NCBI GenBank assembly: GCA_019347795.1
Contig: JAHWKS010000379.1
Span: forward strand, 1-6,158
Length of the DNA: 6,158 nt
DNA from: Planctomycetota bacterium
Lineage (GTDB): Bacteria > Planctomycetota > Planctomycetia > Pirellulales > Pirellulaceae
Direction: 5' to 3'
The notes under the pieces are model-generated. The model had not been told where the DNA came from. It was given only the letters and a program-made list of their open reading frames with translations, and ran no database searches. The translations under genes were made by a program, and so were the position numbers. Positions 5,700 to 6,158 of the stretch are shown one piece after another; the stretch's first letter is position 1, and each line of letters starts with the position of its first letter.

Positions 5700-6158
5700 C
5701 TACTCGTTTCGATCCTTCTTTCGCATTACGTGCGGGGGGAAGTCGGCGGCTTCGGCGCCGGTGATGCGGCGGAGGTTGGCGCCGTCGCCGCGCTTTTCGC
5801 CCAGGGGGATCTGCATGCCGCCGGTCGCCTGCAATTCGTCGTAGAGAGCCCGCCGCATCCGTTGGACCGTTTCGCGATGGGCCGGGTCGCGGATCAGGTT
5901 GTTCGTCTCGTGCGGGTCGTTCTCCAGGTCGTAAAGCTCGTCGATGTCCCAGATGCCCAGGTACGTGATGAACTTGTACTGGTCGGTCCGCCAGGCGAAC
6001 ATCGTCGGCGTGTGCGGAAAGTTCCATTCCCAGTAGTACTCGTAGAGGAGGCCCGGACGCCAACTCTTCGCGTCCTGCTTGCCGGAGGCGAGGTCGAGGA
6101 AGCTGCGGCCGTCCATGTGGTCCGGGGTCGCCAGCCCGGCGGCGGCGAGGATCGTGGG
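5700..6158 (-). CDS. Sulfatase (type I, alkaline-phosphatase fold), C-terminal part only
   Basis: The last 152 codons of a gene that enters from the right edge; the frame is open to base 6158 and ends at a TAG (5702-5700). Recognisable C-terminal sulfatase features in order: PTILAAAGLATPDHMDGRSF at the edge (the P-T-I-L, A-G and D-G-R-S-F pattern), LLYEYYWEW, FAWRTDQYKFITY, and DELYDLENDPHETNNL near the end. These match the substrate-pocket strand and the closing L-Y-D-L..N-D-P..E..N-L motif of formylglycine-dependent sulfatases. The active-site Cys/Ser-x-Pro-x-Arg motif and any signal peptide lie outside the window, so maturation type, substrate and subfamily cannot be given. Family members hydrolyse sulfate esters, in Planctomycetes mostly on exported polysaccharide substrates. 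An internal ATG (6116-6114) is not the start, because the homology continues upstream of it. Confidence 0.9.
   Translation of the reverse strand, partial: PTILAAAGLATPDHMDGRSFLDLASGKQDAKSWRPGLLYEYYWEWNFPHTPTMFAWRTDQYKFITYLGIWDIDELYDLENDPHETNNLIRDPAHRETVQRMRRALYDELQATGGMQIPLGEKRGDGANLRRITGAEAADFPPHVMRKKDRNE

Noticed and set aside
5635..6063. Minus-strand open frame overlapping the sulfatase in another frame
   Set aside because: The sulfatase frame carries the family motifs through to its stop; this frame is Pro/Arg-rich noise.
1..6158. CRISPR arrays, insertion sequences, attachment sites, tRNA or rRNA genes, a defence or other novel multi-gene system
   Set aside because: I found no regularly spaced repeats, transposase-like frames, terminal inverted repeats of an element or RNA-gene signatures. 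All four recognised genes belong to known families, and their arrangement does not suggest a dedicated system.

Overview
The window is high-GC bacterial DNA and almost certainly comes from a planctomycete, most likely the Pirellula/Rhodopirellula group. The decisive gene is a 1457-residue exported protein that joins a ThuA-like domain, a PVC-type membrane-bound dehydrogenase domain, alpha-helical repeats, a Pirellula/Verrucomicrobium-type CxxCH haem domain and a C-terminal beta-sandwich. This architecture is typical of Planctomycetes and their relatives. The end of a sulfatase gene at the right edge fits the same group.

Layout, left to right. Bases 1-143 are a flank that cannot be resolved. 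A small plus-strand gene (177-608) encodes a stand-alone response-regulator receiver domain. It runs tail-to-tail, with only 8 bp between stop codons, into the giant minus-strand ThuA/dehydrogenase/cytochrome gene (617-4990), which fills about 70% of the window. A 154-bp intergenic region (4991-5144) separates that gene from a divergent plus-strand gamma-glutamylcyclotransferase-like gene (5145-5567). This spacer holds a near-perfect 13-bp inverted repeat and a plausible promoter for the cyclotransferase gene. A 132-bp spacer with a short perfect hairpin and a weak terminator candidate leads to the 3' end of a minus-strand sulfatase gene (5700 to the right edge).

How the genes may work together. 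The large protein and the sulfatase both fit extracytoplasmic breakdown of (sulfated) sugars or glycans: the sulfatase would remove sulfate esters, and the large protein would oxidise a sugar or alcohol and pass electrons to its own c-type haem. This is inference from family membership; no substrate can be read from the sequence. The cyclotransferase-like protein and the receiver protein are small cytoplasmic proteins with no visible functional tie to the others.

I see no mobile element, CRISPR array, tRNA or rRNA. The window looks like ordinary planctomycete chromosome. The most noteworthy points are the large fusion protein, the strong hairpin between the divergent genes, the probable leaderless cyclotransferase transcript, and the receiver domain that resembles the tail of a hybrid kinase but stands alone.
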